A stretch of 64,000 bases of DNA, from contig OZ018338.1 in assembly GCA_963969495.1 (NCBI GenBank), positions 45,019,206 through 45,083,205 on the forward strand, written 5' to 3'. The notes below the pieces were generated by a model. It saw only the letters and a program-made list of their open reading frames with translations. It made no database searches and was not told where the DNA came from. The translations under genes were made by a program, and so were the position numbers. Origin of the DNA: Ceratothoa steindachneri. Its lineage: Eukaryota; Arthropoda; Malacostraca; Isopoda; Cymothoidae. Shown one piece after another: positions 33,115-44,676 of this stretch. How positions within the stretch are numbered: position 1 is the stretch's first letter; each line of letters starts with the position of its first letter.

Positions 33115-33970
33115 TTTTATTAATAAATACAGTCAATTGTGCACGCAGTCAATATTTCCAATGATGTTTCTTGTTCTTCGGGACTGCTACACTTCGTTTT
33201 GGCATGCTGAAAACTAAATTTGCGATATCTTGACTCATAATGATCCATTTTGGATGATTTCTATTTATCAACAGCCAGTTTGATGTTGTGTTCAGCTTTA
33301 AGAACTTTATTATTGATAGTGAAATTAGTCCTAAACTATTGTTAGCAAAAGAGACTGATCAAGCAGGATTTGTATCATTTCATATTTCTGGGTAAAATAT
33401 CAGTGCCTCAGTTCCTTTGGATGAGAAGCATCCTTTTCTCCTCATAACGAAGGATCTTGCAGAAACTCCAAACAAGCAAGGGAGAACTTCATCAGAGATT
33501 ATCACTTTGCTCCGTTCTTCACCCGGATATTATTTTTATTTCCTACAGAAGTGGAGCCCGCATATTCGTAAGGTTCTATTTGATTAGATTTGCCTTCTTT
33601 GCAGCCCTTCCAAAGTTGAGACCTCTATTGAAATGTCTCAGCAAAGTCTGTTAGCGTTAAATTGTGCACGCCTCTTTCTTTGAAATCGTGAGCAAACTTG
33701 GCACTGGAGGCAATCTAATCCTTAAACTAGAACCTAACAGGAGAAGATTTTGGCGTTCATTTGAAACTCTTGCGTGTCCAGAAAATACGAGTATCTTTAC
33801 AGGAGTATAACCAGTCTTTTTAAATTCATTAATGATCCTAAAAATGGTGCTCTTGGATGTAGTACCTTAAGTAACCATCTCCTTGAAATGCAACCAACTT
33901 TGGTGCAAAGCAACAATGGCTATACGCTTTTCTTTGAAAAGAACCATTTCTAGAATTGAAAAAGATTAAA
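33115..33970 (-). pseudogene. Heavily decayed Tc1-like transposase
   Basis: Minus-strand text, in three frames, follows a Tc1 protein from the N-terminus: KEKRIAIVALHQSWLHFKEM, TTSKSTIFRIINEFKKTG (helix-turn-helix), VSNERQNLLLLGSSLR, KFAHDFKERGVH, KNGAK and FLQDPSL. The middle of the catalytic domain is lost. The C-terminal NLVFSMPKRSVAVPKNKKHH matches the usual end of the family. CAGTCAATTGTGCACGCAG at about 33,131 may be the terminal repeat. Clearly non-functional. Confidence 0.65.
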
Positions 33971-35881
33971 ACATTTATCCCCCCCAAAAAACAAAAAACA
34001 AATTCGAAATAGATTATAATTACACATTATTGATTTAAGCCATATTTGTCTTCATTTTAGCCTTCTGATCGAATAGCAAAGCTGAAAGGACTGAAACTCA
34101 CATCCTATAGAAACACGACGAGAGCGCCATTTTGGACTCAGCGAAGGAATGAGCTGTTTCCTTTTATTTTTTAAATACTGACTATTTAATAAACTTGCGA
34201 TAATTTAAATAATAGACTAATCATTTCTATAAGGTGAATTTTAAAAACGAATGATAAAAATAAGATATAGATTAGTTTTAAAAGTTTTAGCCATATCTGT
34301 ACATACGAATGCCGCGATGTTAATTTTTTTCTAAGGTTACTTACTCCTTAATCTTTATATTTTGTATTTCAGTGTACACCACGCTATTATCAGAGATGGT
34401 TACGGCGACTGGACGGAATAATGCGTGACCTACCAGACTTCCTTCTCAAGATTTATTTTACATAGCACGTGAAATTTTCGGGCAGATAGTATCTACTTGT
34501 CATACAGTTTTCTATAATTAATAGATGGCTGGATCCTTAGGTAATCTAATGTAGGATCTAATATCTGGGTATATGTGTTCTATCATATATCTGTAGACAC
34601 GATCTATACCTTAATTCTTCAAGGTTGTTATGATCGCTGATTTATTTATTGAATTAAATAATATTTGGTTGTCAAATTATACCAAGTATACATAAATCAT
34701 TTTAAATAGCATGGATAAGATAATACTATATTTTTACACACTGTTACTGCAATTTCTACAGTAAAGAAATGTATAAAATATAGTAGCATGCATTGCTGCT
34801 CTAAAATTATAGTAGATTCGGTTACAGGATGCTGAGATAGCGGTAAATTACTGTAAATTTACAGGTAATATTGTGAGGTATGTTCCTGGAAATTGGTGCG
34901 TGAGATATTGAAGTCTGTTCCTATTTATAAAGGAACTTTTGAGACAGAATTAAAAGATCGCGTCATCCAATCAGAATACTCGCTTATACTGTGTAAAATA
35001 AAAAAGTGGGGATAAAAGAACACGCCCCCTAAAGCTCTGCCCTAATACATTGAAAATCATATCCGTAATGGCAGTTTGTTATTTCTGAATGGTATATGAA
35101 AACTATTTGTATACAAAATGCACAAATGGAAAGGGGCAGATGATTTATTCACAAGGCGAAGATTGCATGTTCGAAATATATGATATATGAACACGAATGG
35201 CACTGTAAATTTAGGGTTGTACTGGATGAATGGAATCCTTTTAGGTTTAAGATGTAGTTGTATGGTAAGGAGGCAGTGTTTATGTTATCAAGTGACTAGT
35301 ATCATAAGTAACATAATTATTGGATATTAATTTAGGAACGCAAGAATTATTTTGTGGTTAAAGTTGTAGCTGACAATGGTGAGACTCAGTATGGCTGTAA
35401 TATGGCATTTGCATTATTAGAAGTGAGGCTGAGAACAATATTGCTTTAAATATATAGATCGTATTGATCCGATGTTGAAATGCTCGTTGTATATTAATTT
35501 AAGTGTAATGGCTGCAATTGCTTGCTTTGTAGACTAGACTACATCTTAAAAAGAGGATGAATAAACTTCTTGGATTATCTCATAGAACCCAAAAACCCTT
35601 AAGTATACCCGAATATTCCAGCATAAAAAATACTGTAGAATATGCTGGCGACTTCATGTCATCTGGACAATTTTCCATTATCTTTGTGGTTCTTTGAATC
35701 CACTTGTTAAAAAGGATTTAGTCACTCTATATTGAGAGAACAAAACAAACACTTAACTAGTCCGATTTCATATTTCTCCTACCTATCTCCATAACTCTAC
35801 AACCAGCCAAGTTAATTTTATGCTCCTCTTCCGTTTACTTTTTCATTCTTGGCAACGAGCGACGATCTGCTTAAGGTAATG
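33971..35881. other. Long AT-rich spacer, nothing recognised
   Basis: Almost 2 kb without a usable ORF. I see no splice-flanked exon, RNA gene or transposon end that I would defend. Confidence 0.5.
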
Positions 35882-36114
35882 TACAGGGTGTCCATAAAGT
35901 TTCTTTATAATTTAAAAAATAATTACAAAGGCAATTGATAAGATATCTTAATCAGACTTGTTCTATTGTACTCAGTGGATATCAAGGTTTTTTTACCTCA
36001 TTTAATACACGTTAAAACCACTGAGTACAATAGAATAAGTCTGATTAAGATATCTTATCAATTGTCTTGGTAATTATTTTTTAAATTGTAAAGAGGATTT
36101 ATGGACACCCTGTA
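35882..36114. mobile_element. 233-bp MITE with ~97-bp inverted arms
   Basis: TACAGGGTGTCCATAAAG at the left is matched by the reverse complement of the right end (TACAGGGTGTCCATAAATCC). The two arms are nearly identical for about 97 bp and end at ...GTACTCAGTGG, leaving a ~40-bp loop. Ends in TA fit a Tc1/mariner-mobilised MITE. No coding. Confidence 0.93.
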
Positions 36115-36335
36115 TAGTTTTTGCATTATTTACGTATTCGTTTTTTTGGGGTTTTATAATTTATTATATTTTGAATAGTCTTTCTTCTTTGTCTTTAAGT
36201 AATGAGCCCTAAGTTTTATTAGTGTTTTATTATTCATGTTATTTGTTAATATATGTTCCTAAATTAAGTAATTTCTTTGACTTTAAATAGAATCACTAAA
36301 GATATGTGCAACGAAACGTTTCCGCGAACCAAACC

Positions 36336-36340
<5 letters not shown>
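36115..36340. other. Spacer with a second CTAAAGA...GAAACG motif
   Basis: CTAAAGAT (36,295-36,302), GTGCAAC and GAAACG resemble the hammerhead-like text at 1,782. Here the GAAA half is intact and the CTGA half is altered, and a (TA)n tract again follows. Too short to call. Confidence 0.25.
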
Positions 36341-36430
<90 letters not shown>

Positions 36431-36447
36431 GAGACAGACAGAGAGAA
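36341..36447. repeat. Compound microsatellite (TA)n(GA)n(GACA)n
   Basis: TA repeats to ~36,380, GA repeats to ~36,410, then GACA/GAGA units. Confidence 0.96.
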
Positions 36448-36492
36448 AGAGTTCTTGACTATAAGAAGGTGGTAAGAACTAGGTAAAGTGAT

Positions 36493-36762
36493 TCAGATTG
36501 TCTTAAAGCTTGAAGTAGAACAGGATAGCAACCCCTGTAGCTCGGAGAATAGGCGACTGGCAAACCTTAAAGTGATACATGATTTATGGCATGAAAATAA
36601 ATAGAGCTTCTTTTCTAGTGCGTTGTCTGACATATGGACACCCACCTTTTCCCCATCTAGATCATTTTTTAATATATAAATTGGAAACTTAATCATATCG
36701 CACAATTCTACGCCATCAAGCCTAATTTGGTTCCGCTGCGTATACGTCTTTTTAGCGTGCAA
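36493..36762 (-). CDS. Unidentified 89-codon ORF, possible exon or domesticated fragment
   Basis: The composition is unusually protein-like for this window. TQRNQIRLDGVELCDMIKFP, LDGEKVGVHMSDNALEKKLY and LFSCHKSCITLRFASRLFSE mix charged, aromatic and cysteine residues with no stops. I do not recognise a domain. The ATG lies in a frame with a stop shortly upstream, and an acceptor-like AG precedes the coding text, so it may be an internal exon. It could equally be a transposon scrap. It is the only ORF here that could conceivably belong to a host gene. Confidence 0.3.
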   Translation of the reverse strand: MHAKKTYTQRNQIRLDGVELCDMIKFPIYILKNDLDGEKVGVHMSDNALEKKLYLFSCHKSCITLRFASRLFSELQGLLSCSTSSFKTI

Positions 36763-37149
36763 AAGGACTCATCTCTTTCTAAGTAAATAAGTAAATAGCA
36801 GTTTCTCTGTAAAATGTAAACTTGATAAGATGCCCCGATTCTTTTACGTGAAACTAATTAAACCTTTCTCTCTTTCAACCTTAACTATCTATCAAAAACC
36901 TACACTCCAATAATCTGAGCTAAATGTTTCGCATTCCATGCCTCTTCCACCAAACAATGGGTTCTCTAGCTCCTTTTTATTTGAACTTAGAGTATTTATG
37001 ATCCAATCCTACTCAGAGATAAATTCAATAAGCATACCTATACGTTTATTTTTCTCAACTATTGTCTTTGGATGATTAAAGCATGCCACTTGAAAGCACG
37101 TCAACTGTCGTCTCTTCAGTTAAAAAACGTATGTATGTAAATACCTATT
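36763..37149. other. Spacer, nothing recognised
   Basis: AT-rich, short ORFs only. Confidence 0.5.
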
Positions 37150-37479
37150 ATTATTATATATACAATGCAAAGAGCCACACTGAGGTGTACGGGCAGGTCA
37201 AATCACACCATGAAAGGAAGGAAAAAGAATTAAACAGCTCCACGTTTACTTATTAAGCGTAGGATCAGTCACAATATTTGTGAGCAAAGTATTCCATAAT
37301 CCTCATGTACTCGGTAAAAATCACTTAGAAAACTGAGATGTAGAATGACGACCAATTTAGAATGCCATGGAATTTACAGTCTCAGAATAACTACATAATA
37401 ACTTTGGCTGGTTGATAAAATCTCGGCAAAAGATTATGCAGAGGATGATACACATCATTGACTACTTTAAATGAAATGC
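37150..37479 (-). pseudogene. LINE D, 3' part (C-terminal ORF2), cut off by LTR element 2
   Basis: The minus-strand text FKVVNDVYHPLHNLLPRFYQ, then WNTL-like and VNVELFNSF pieces, is the C-terminal region of the LINE whose upstream part lies at 42,016-43,650. The reading joins directly across LTR element 2. It ends near a short ATT-rich tract (about 37,146-37,160), a typical simple-repeat tail. Confidence 0.7.
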
Positions 37480-38557
37480 TGTCGTGGTATGACATTATAT
37501 AATATCAATACCATATTATATCTATGGGAGAGGGACCAATAACTTAAAGGCGAACCGACAAGGAGGACGGAACGCCACGAGTTTCGTCGGGCGGAACAAC
37601 GAGAAAGACTGTAACGAGTTCAGGTAAAATTTGGGCAATGGCAAAGCTCAAGGTTATTTAAAGAGGCTTGTACAAAAATATAATTTTATTTAAATAAAAA
37701 TGAGAGAATTGATGGGCAAAATTACCTCAGAGAATTAATGGGCAAAATTAGATCAGAGAATTAATGGGTAAAATTACATCGGTTAACGAGGGGGGGGGGG
37801 AATTGTAGTTATGAATCAGACTATGAAGTTAAAATTTGATGTTTTACAGGAGGAAACTATTCAAAAGGAGAGGATTAAATCAAATGAGGTACTGAAGAGG
37901 AAGAGGGGTTGGCTTACGGAGGATTCTGGGTGAGACGTCAGAGGAGGGCTTCACGGATGTCTTCTGCACGTGAGGCGAGGGCGCTCGGAGCTTCTGAGCG
38001 GGAAGATGCCGTGATAACGGTTTTCCAAAGGGGTGGGGGCGGTAACGTGCGGTCCAGGGGAGAGTATTTCGGCCACCCGAAAACGAGGGGCGAACAAGGA
38101 GAGCTTCGATGGGAGTTGATGAGTTGAGTCGGAAAAATCGCTCGGTAGCGATCGTCAAATGGAATCACCTCACTGGCTGGGGCTAATTCCAAGACACAAA
38201 TAGTTCAGCCTTCACTTTGCTTTGTCGTTAGCACCTGGCTTGGAACTATGGGAAACTTCTTGGGTACGAGCGAGACTCTTCAACTCTGTGTCTGCCTCAT
38301 GGCAGACGAGCACTATATATGTCTGAGGCTCTTCCCATGGCGGTGAGTAGGAAACAACTATACTCTCGAATGGCCTAGAATCTTCTTGCCAAGGCGATTC
38401 TAACCCGTGTAAAGGTGGTCCGTGGGGGACGCGGTTTGAGGCTACTACTTATGGAAGGGGAGAGGGGGTTAGGCTTACCAATTTAAGCTTAACAGAACCT
38501 TCTCGAGCGCATGGAACTTCCGTGCTGGAAAATAATTCCACGTGGAATTCCCTCACA
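37480..38557 (-). repeat. 3' LTR of element 2
   Basis: 1,078 bp. It contains ~430 bp (about 37,590-38,020) absent from the other LTR. This includes a 31-bp repeat, AGAGAATTAATGGGCAAAAT..., in three copies at about 37,705-37,785, a poly(G) run, and AATAAAA-like signals. A TATATA on the minus strand near 38,315 is a candidate promoter. Confidence 0.9.
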
Positions 38558-38934
38558 CATCTCTCAACCGAAAGATGATGCTTTACAGAGCAGGTGCGTA
38601 CGAAAGGATCATCCCACCCATCAAACTAAAATTATCAAGGGTCTAGGGAACTTCTGACCTGCTACTACAGGTGTACACTCAAAAAAAACGTTAATCTGAG
38701 CTCAGCGGGGAATTTACGGACATAAGCCTTAAACGGGTCAATTTTAGAGACGAGTTAACTAGCACAATTTAAAAAAAAAAAATCACAGGAGAACATTGGC
38801 AACATTTCAGTGGAACCAAAAAAAGGATACAATTAAATGAAGGCATAAATATGGTACTAAAGACTAAACAATTTAGTAGACTCCTCAAAAAATGATAATT
38901 AAGAACATTAATGAGATAATATATACAATTCACG
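38558..38934 (-). other. 3' untranslated part of element 2
   Basis: Between the integrase remnant and the 3' LTR; non-coding. It replaces the RT-RNase H region found in element 1. Confidence 0.6.
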
Positions 38935-40882
38935 TGGAAAACCTTCGCTCCCGCCGGAGTATGGATGAGGTAATCCACGGGTCCTCTAGCCTCGAGGACG
39001 GTGTAGAATCCCTTTCACTTGCTAAGGAGTTTGTTGCTTCCCGTGGGAAGTAGCACCAGCACCTCCGCGCCAAGCTTGAATTTTCGTTCTCGTGACTTAA
39101 GGTCAAAGTAGGTCTTATACCTCTCAATAAGTCCTTCTTCACGAGATACGACACTCGTTTGTTACCTCGGGTGGACTTACGCTCGAGAGCCTTAGTTTTC
39201 TCCCAAAGGGGGGGGGGGAGAGTTGCCCACCTCTTCTGGGCGCGGGCAAACTTGTCGCTCCGGAGGGCTTGGAACTCCAGGTCGATAGGGGTTTCCAGGA
39301 GAACGGGTGCATAGGATTCCAGGGGTGCCTGTGTACGGGTAATCACGGGCTGGGCCACGGGATGGTCGTGGATTACGGGGTTCTGGCAGAACAAAACGAA
39401 GCAGAACTGGATTGGGGCCGCTACCACTTTCGCCCAACCGGACATATAGTCACACTCGATGTGACAACGAATTACTGGGAACCGACTGGCCTGGCGAATG
39501 TAGTCGTGGACCACCACAAATTTCTTGTGGTCGGGGCCAACAGGGGGGAGTAGGTCCTCAGAAACTATAATACAGGTGCACCCGGTGTCACGGACGAGGG
39601 TGGATACTCGACGACCGTTCACAGTTCCGTTCTCGAACTTGAATCCACCAGGGTTGTTCTCATTAAAGAGGAAGTTTACCTGATGAAACGGACCTTTGGC
39701 GGGCGAGGGAGGATCGGGTGTCTCCTGAGCCGACGGTGGGGGATCAGGGGTGGCCCAGATTTGGTGCACTTGGTGGAACTGAGAGTTTGCGAATCGGAAG
39801 TTTTGAGGACAGTTCGTGCGGTAATGGCTGGGAACTCCGCAGGTGTAGCAGACGATCGAGGTTCCTTTGGTACGGCACAACCAGGGAAGAAGAAACTTAG
39901 GGCTCAACGTTTCGGTGTTCGGATAGATGGAAGTTTCTTGGCTTCGAGGGACTAGGAACTTTGGTAAATCTTGGAACCAATTTAGGGGGGATCTTAGGAC
40001 CATAAAATTTAGTTTTGGGGCGCGATTGGGGAGCCTTTTTAACATCTTTAGGGTATAAATCGTGACTACCCACGTATACATCGGCCTCTTCCAAGCACTC
40101 CTTGAAAGTGGCACAACGTTTATCGTTAATGAAGGTGCAAATTTCGGAAGCCACGGCAGCTAAAAGCTGATCCCTGAGGAAGAAGTCCAGAAATGACTCG
40201 TAGACTTTGGGAATCTTGCACGCATCCAGCCAACACTGAATTTGTCTTTGGAGGATGTACCCGTGTTGCCGAAATGTTTAACCAGGGCGGATACTTTCCT
40301 GGCGGAATCGGGAGCGGTAAAATTCGCAATTCATATGAACAGCGGCTAACAATTCGGACTTTGAAGTGGAATAGTCCAAAGTTGCTTCAGGGGTAAGAGA
40401 TACGAAGATATCCCTTAACTAGGCATTATGTGGGGGAATTAAGCGAGCGACGCCATCATTTTTGAGATCCAATCTATTGATCTGAAGATTCTCTCGAAAT
40501 GGGTCAAAAATGACCCAAAGTCCTCTCCATCATTAAAAGCGGGAAGTTTGACTGAAGGAGTTTGGGGAATTTCAACCCGGGAACCGTTGGACTGAGAATG
40601 CATTTGATTTCGGCTCATTTCCAGCTCATGCTGCCTAATTTATTCCCGTTCTTTCATCTCCATCTTCAGTTTGTTCTCTATCTCCATTTTCCGTTTGTTC
40701 TCCTCCATCTTGTTCTTCTCTATCTCCATCTTCAGTTTGTTATCCATCTCGGTTTTTCTTAGTTCCTTCTTCCTTCGCTCTGCCCGTTCGTTCCTCTCTT
40801 CTTCCTATACATAATTTAACAGGTCTTTGCCCAAAAGACCTTACATTTCACCTTGACTCTTGAATTTTTCGAAGGGTGACAT
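38935..40882 (-). pseudogene. gag-protease-(integrase C-terminus) of LTR element 2
   Basis: The gag ATG at 40,882 gives MSPFEKFKSQGE, closely matching element 1, followed by a Lys/Glu/Met-rich coiled coil (EIEKNKMEENKRKMEIENKL). The zinc knuckle is CYTCGVPSHYRTNC (near 39,840). The protease is VNGRRVSTLVRDTGCTCIIV (near 39,600). The PR-IN linker (FARAQKRWATLPPPLWEKTK; SYLVKKDLL) then jumps, within one reading shift, to RYKTYFDLKSRERKFKLGAE and GPVDYLIHTPAGAKVFHVN, the integrase C-terminal domain. The HHCC zinc domain and DDE core are deleted precisely between these. Stops and frameshifts are present. Confidence 0.85.
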
Positions 40883-41357
40883 TGTTACGCAATAAATGAG
40901 GGAACACTGACACGCGAACGAGCTAGGACTCTACCCACGCGAAACGAATACTTGAATATTCGTGAAGGCCTTGTTCACACACCAAAAAAATATGCTACAG
41001 CTACCTACCTCTGCTGTTTCTAAGAGGGGGAAGAAATTAAAATTGTCCTACCGGAATTAGGACACCAAAGACCATAACTCTTTTGGATTAATAACCAGGA
41101 GACTCTCCAAAATTCAAACACAATAAAAAAAAAATAATTACCTGGGGTCCAACACAAAATCTAAATAGATTACGTTCCACTGCTCTTTAATTAACTTGAA
41201 CTTGCCTTCCGCCAGTACAATACAAAATTAAAATAAAAGGGATAGACGTGAATAACAAGGGAACTTTTAATGTCGAAATTGAAATGACACGGATTCGTAA
41301 AAAACCCAAACACACTTGACAACAAAATTTTATAATATGTATATTAATACATATATA
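40883..41357 (-). other. Leader of LTR element 2
   Basis: Between the 5' LTR and gag. TTTTGTTGTCAAGTGTGTTT at about 41,310 corresponds to the TTTGGTATCAAGTGTGT region of element 1, so it is the likely primer-binding area, mutated. Confidence 0.55.
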
Positions 41358-42010
41358 TGTCGTGGTATGACATTATATTATATCAATACCATATTATATC
41401 TATGGGGGAGGGACCAATATCTTAAAGGCGAACCTACAAAGGGGATGGAACGCCACGAATTTGGTTGGGTGGTTTTCCAAAGGGGGGTGGGGCGGTAACG
41501 TCCGGTAAGGGGAGAGTATTTCGGCCACCCGAAAACGAGGGGCGAACGAGGGTGGCTTCGATAGGGGTTAGTGAGTTGAGTCGGAAGAAATCGCTCGGCA
41601 GCAATCGTCAAATGGAATCACCTCACTGGCTGGGGCTAATTCCAAGACACAAATAGTTCAGCCGTCACTTTACTTAATCGTTAGCACCTGACTTGGAACT
41701 ATGGGAAACTTCTTAGGCCCGGGAGAGACTCCTGAACTCTGTGTCTGCCTCATGTAAGACGAGCACTATATATGTCCGAGGCTCTTCCCGCGGGGGTAAG
41801 TGGGAAACACCTCTACTCTCAAATGGCCTCGAATCTTCTTGCCGAGGCGATTCTAACCCGTGTAAAGGTGGTCCGTGGGGGACGCGGTTCGAGGCTACTG
41901 CTCGTGGAAAAGGGAGAAGGTTAGGCTTACCAATTTAAACCTAACAGAACCTTTTACAGCGCATGGAACTTCCGTGCTGGAAAATAAATTCCACGTGGAA
42001 TTCCCCCACA
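41358..42010 (-). repeat. 5' LTR of element 2
   Basis: 653 bp, starting (minus) TGTGGGGGAATTCCACGTGG and ending CATACCACGACA. It is shorter than the 3' LTR because the 430-bp block is missing. Otherwise clearly homologous. Confidence 0.9.
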
Positions 42011-42015
42011 AATAC

Positions 42016-43650
42016 AAATAACTCCAACATCTCTATGAATGCCCAATGTCTAAATCAAATTCCGATAGTAAATATTTTACATAATTAAATGCACGATTAA
42101 GCAATCTCAGATGAGAGTCTGCAGCAGAACTTCATACTGCAGAGCAATACTCAAAATGAGTTCGAATAAAAGAAAAGAAACACTTGCGAAGAACAATCAT
42201 CATCCTCATAATTTTCTTAGATTTACGAAGAATCTCCAATTTCTGCGAGATATCCCGAGCCCTTTATTCTAGATACGTTTCAAAAGTGAGTTTCGAATCT
42301 AGAGTTAATCCCAAGAGTTGATCCAAATAGTGCATCAGTAGTTCTTAGCCACTTTCTAAAGCCAAACTGAGTCCCTTGAAGGAACTGCCTTAAATTTACA
42401 GTAAGACCTTTAGACCGCATATATTCAAAAGTCCTAAATAGAAATCGGAATGATAGAAATGGGCCTATATTCACTGTAAGATAGAGATGATGATGTTACT
42501 TTGAGGAAGGGGTACTGTTGCCTGAACACCAGCATTCAGGAAATGACCCCTGACGAACTAAAATACGAACTAGAACAGAGCCGGTTTGCAGCTAGCTGAC
42601 TTCTAAATCTTTTTAAAATCAATGGAAACAGACCAGTATGATTAGTTGCCCCATACAATCCAAGTTAGATAAAATAATTTTTTTTTTAGAGGATCTGAAG
42701 GGAAATGTATTAAAACTAGATAGCGGGCGAGAGCCTAAGGGCAGCTGAAATTCTTCCCTGCTTTGCTTGGAATTAAAACTGTCAGCAAGCATGGTGACTT
42801 GATCAGAAGGATGATGTGTAATACTACCATCAGGCTTCATTAAGGGAGGAATAGAAGGCTCAACACCCAACAAAGCATATTCGAGTGCTGAACACTAAAT
42901 AAGCGGCTGAGCCACACCAGTGAGGACATTCTTCAATGATGAGCTTCAGCCTCTTTATAAACATTATTTGCCGTGTTTCTCAGCGCAACATAGTTCTCCC
43001 AACACAACCAAGAGCGGTTATCAGACCAAAGATTATATATAGGCAGCATGCTTAACACGATAAGTCAGGCAACACTGGTCATTAAACCATGCTTTATCGT
43101 CAGATCTAGCTTTAAGATTTTCATTGGTATAAACTTACTTTTCAAGTCTAATAACCTGAAATTCAATGCTGTAATGGGGAAACGAGCATCATAGATATCC
43201 CTCAAGACAATACTATTAAAAAAACAGTTAATCCCATCCCAGTTAATTCTAGATTTAGTAACAACTCCCTGGAAATGGCAAAGTCTGGAATAGGGAAATC
43301 TAACCGGATTTTACAAGCCAAACCTCGATGACCTGAGGAACCAATTGGTGCAGTGGTTTGAACCTCAACAACCCCTCCTACATCAGTGAGTAAAAGATCA
43401 AGACGATTGTCGGAAGTGTGATTTGCACTAATAACTAAGTGCTCACAACCAGTAATATCAGAAAAATCAAGAGCATCAATATCATGTTGATTGGTTGGAG
43501 AAATTGAATTCAGCCATTCTCTGTCAGGATAATTTACATCACCAATAAAAATGAAGCAAGATTTCTTGTCCTCCTCATGAATATTAATAATATGAGTTAA
43601 GAAGGCAATCATAAATATTGTCATCTAAGTCAGGGTTTCTATAAAGGATA
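42016..43650 (-). pseudogene. LINE D, 5' part: endonuclease and partial RT
   Basis: The endonuclease segment at 43,202-43,624 has FIFIGDVNYPDREWLNSISP, RLDLLLTDVGGVVEV and PIGSSGHRG (SDH-like). The linker IPPLMKPDGSITHHPSDQVT and FNSKQSREEFQLPL follows. Then comes QFGFRKWLRTTDALF (RT), fused directly to GSTLGINSRFETHF and KCFFSFIRTHFEYCSAV, which belong after the RT palm. The catalytic part is therefore deleted. I associate the PPLMxPDGS and FDSKQSR wording with a LINE family frequent in crustacean genomes; this is recall. The element continues at 37,150-37,479 beyond LTR element 2. Confidence 0.78.
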
Positions 43651-44676
43651 GAAATATAAAAATTATTTAAACGGTTGCATACTCTAATAATTATGATCTC
43701 ATGACATCCACATTCCTACTTACTAAAACGTGAAGCATTAAATCCCGCTTGAGTATATACACACAAACCTACCATTTATACAAATTTAAAGTATCCAAGG
43801 AGTTCTAAAACCCACCAAGATCGCATTCTCATTACATTTCATTCTTAAACGATTTTTCCTTAAAAAACCGAGTCCTTTAATCCAAATTGAAAGATTATTA
43901 AAGGTGAAACAGGAGTCGTGCACTGTATAGATAAAAAAAATTAATTACTTTTTTCGTTCATTGCAGATACAATTATAGTGAGGTAAGATAGCTGAAAAAT
44001 GAACAAAGAATGAACGATTAATCTCGCTGTTAATGGAATAAAAATACAAAGGAAATACTTCAACATATTTCGGAATCCTACAGGTACAGAATTAAAAGAT
44101 GCTTACAAGTTGAAAGAGAAAGAACAGTTCGAACATACCAAATAACGAATAAATAATTGAGATTTATCTTCAATAAAACATTTGTGAATAATTATTAATA
44201 AACTATATTTAATCCCATCTTTATCTTTACTTGCTCGATCACTATAGTGCACCGACTTCTAGTTTCTCAGAATTGTATGCCACCACGGTTAACTATTATA
44301 TAAAACTCGACCATCCCATTAAATTCTACAATTCAGGACTCATCTCCAAGCGCAAATCCGCCATTAAAAAAGGTCGAATCTACACTCATCCTGCAACTTC
44401 TTAACTTTAATCAGTCTGGAGAAACTTTCACTCATCGTCATTTCCTTCTTAACTCTTTGTTTAACACATATCCCCAAAATAAAACATCTCCTCTCTACCT
44501 GATTAATAGCACCCATCTCCTCGTGCCCTTTTCCTGACCGCATTTACACCAAAAGACTCCAGTTATCCAGCGCTTACACTTGCTAGATTCTGAGAGAGGC
44601 AACAAGAGGGTAAGAAAATGGTTACAAATATAAAGCCCTGATGATGGGGTTGCTCTGATATTTTAGTTTAAGTGTG
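43651..44676. other. AT-rich spacer, nothing recognised
   Basis: No supported ORF. The last 40 bp (CCCTGATGATGGGGTTGCTC) precede the foldback arm and may belong to it. Confidence 0.45.

Larger units (their letters stand above)
37480..42010 (-). mobile_element. LTR element 2: relative of element 1 with most of pol deleted
   Basis: Minus-strand element of 4,531 bp with TGTG...CACGACA LTRs. The flanks AATGC (37,475-37,479) and AATAC (42,011-42,015) are a 5-bp target duplication with one difference. It keeps gag, the protease and the PR-IN linker, then jumps to the integrase C-terminal domain; the integrase core, RT and RNase H are missing. It is inserted in LINE D. Confidence 0.9.

Noticed and set aside
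39269..39955. Plus-strand ORFs of ~90 codons
   Set aside because: Antisense to the gag-protease region of LTR element 2.
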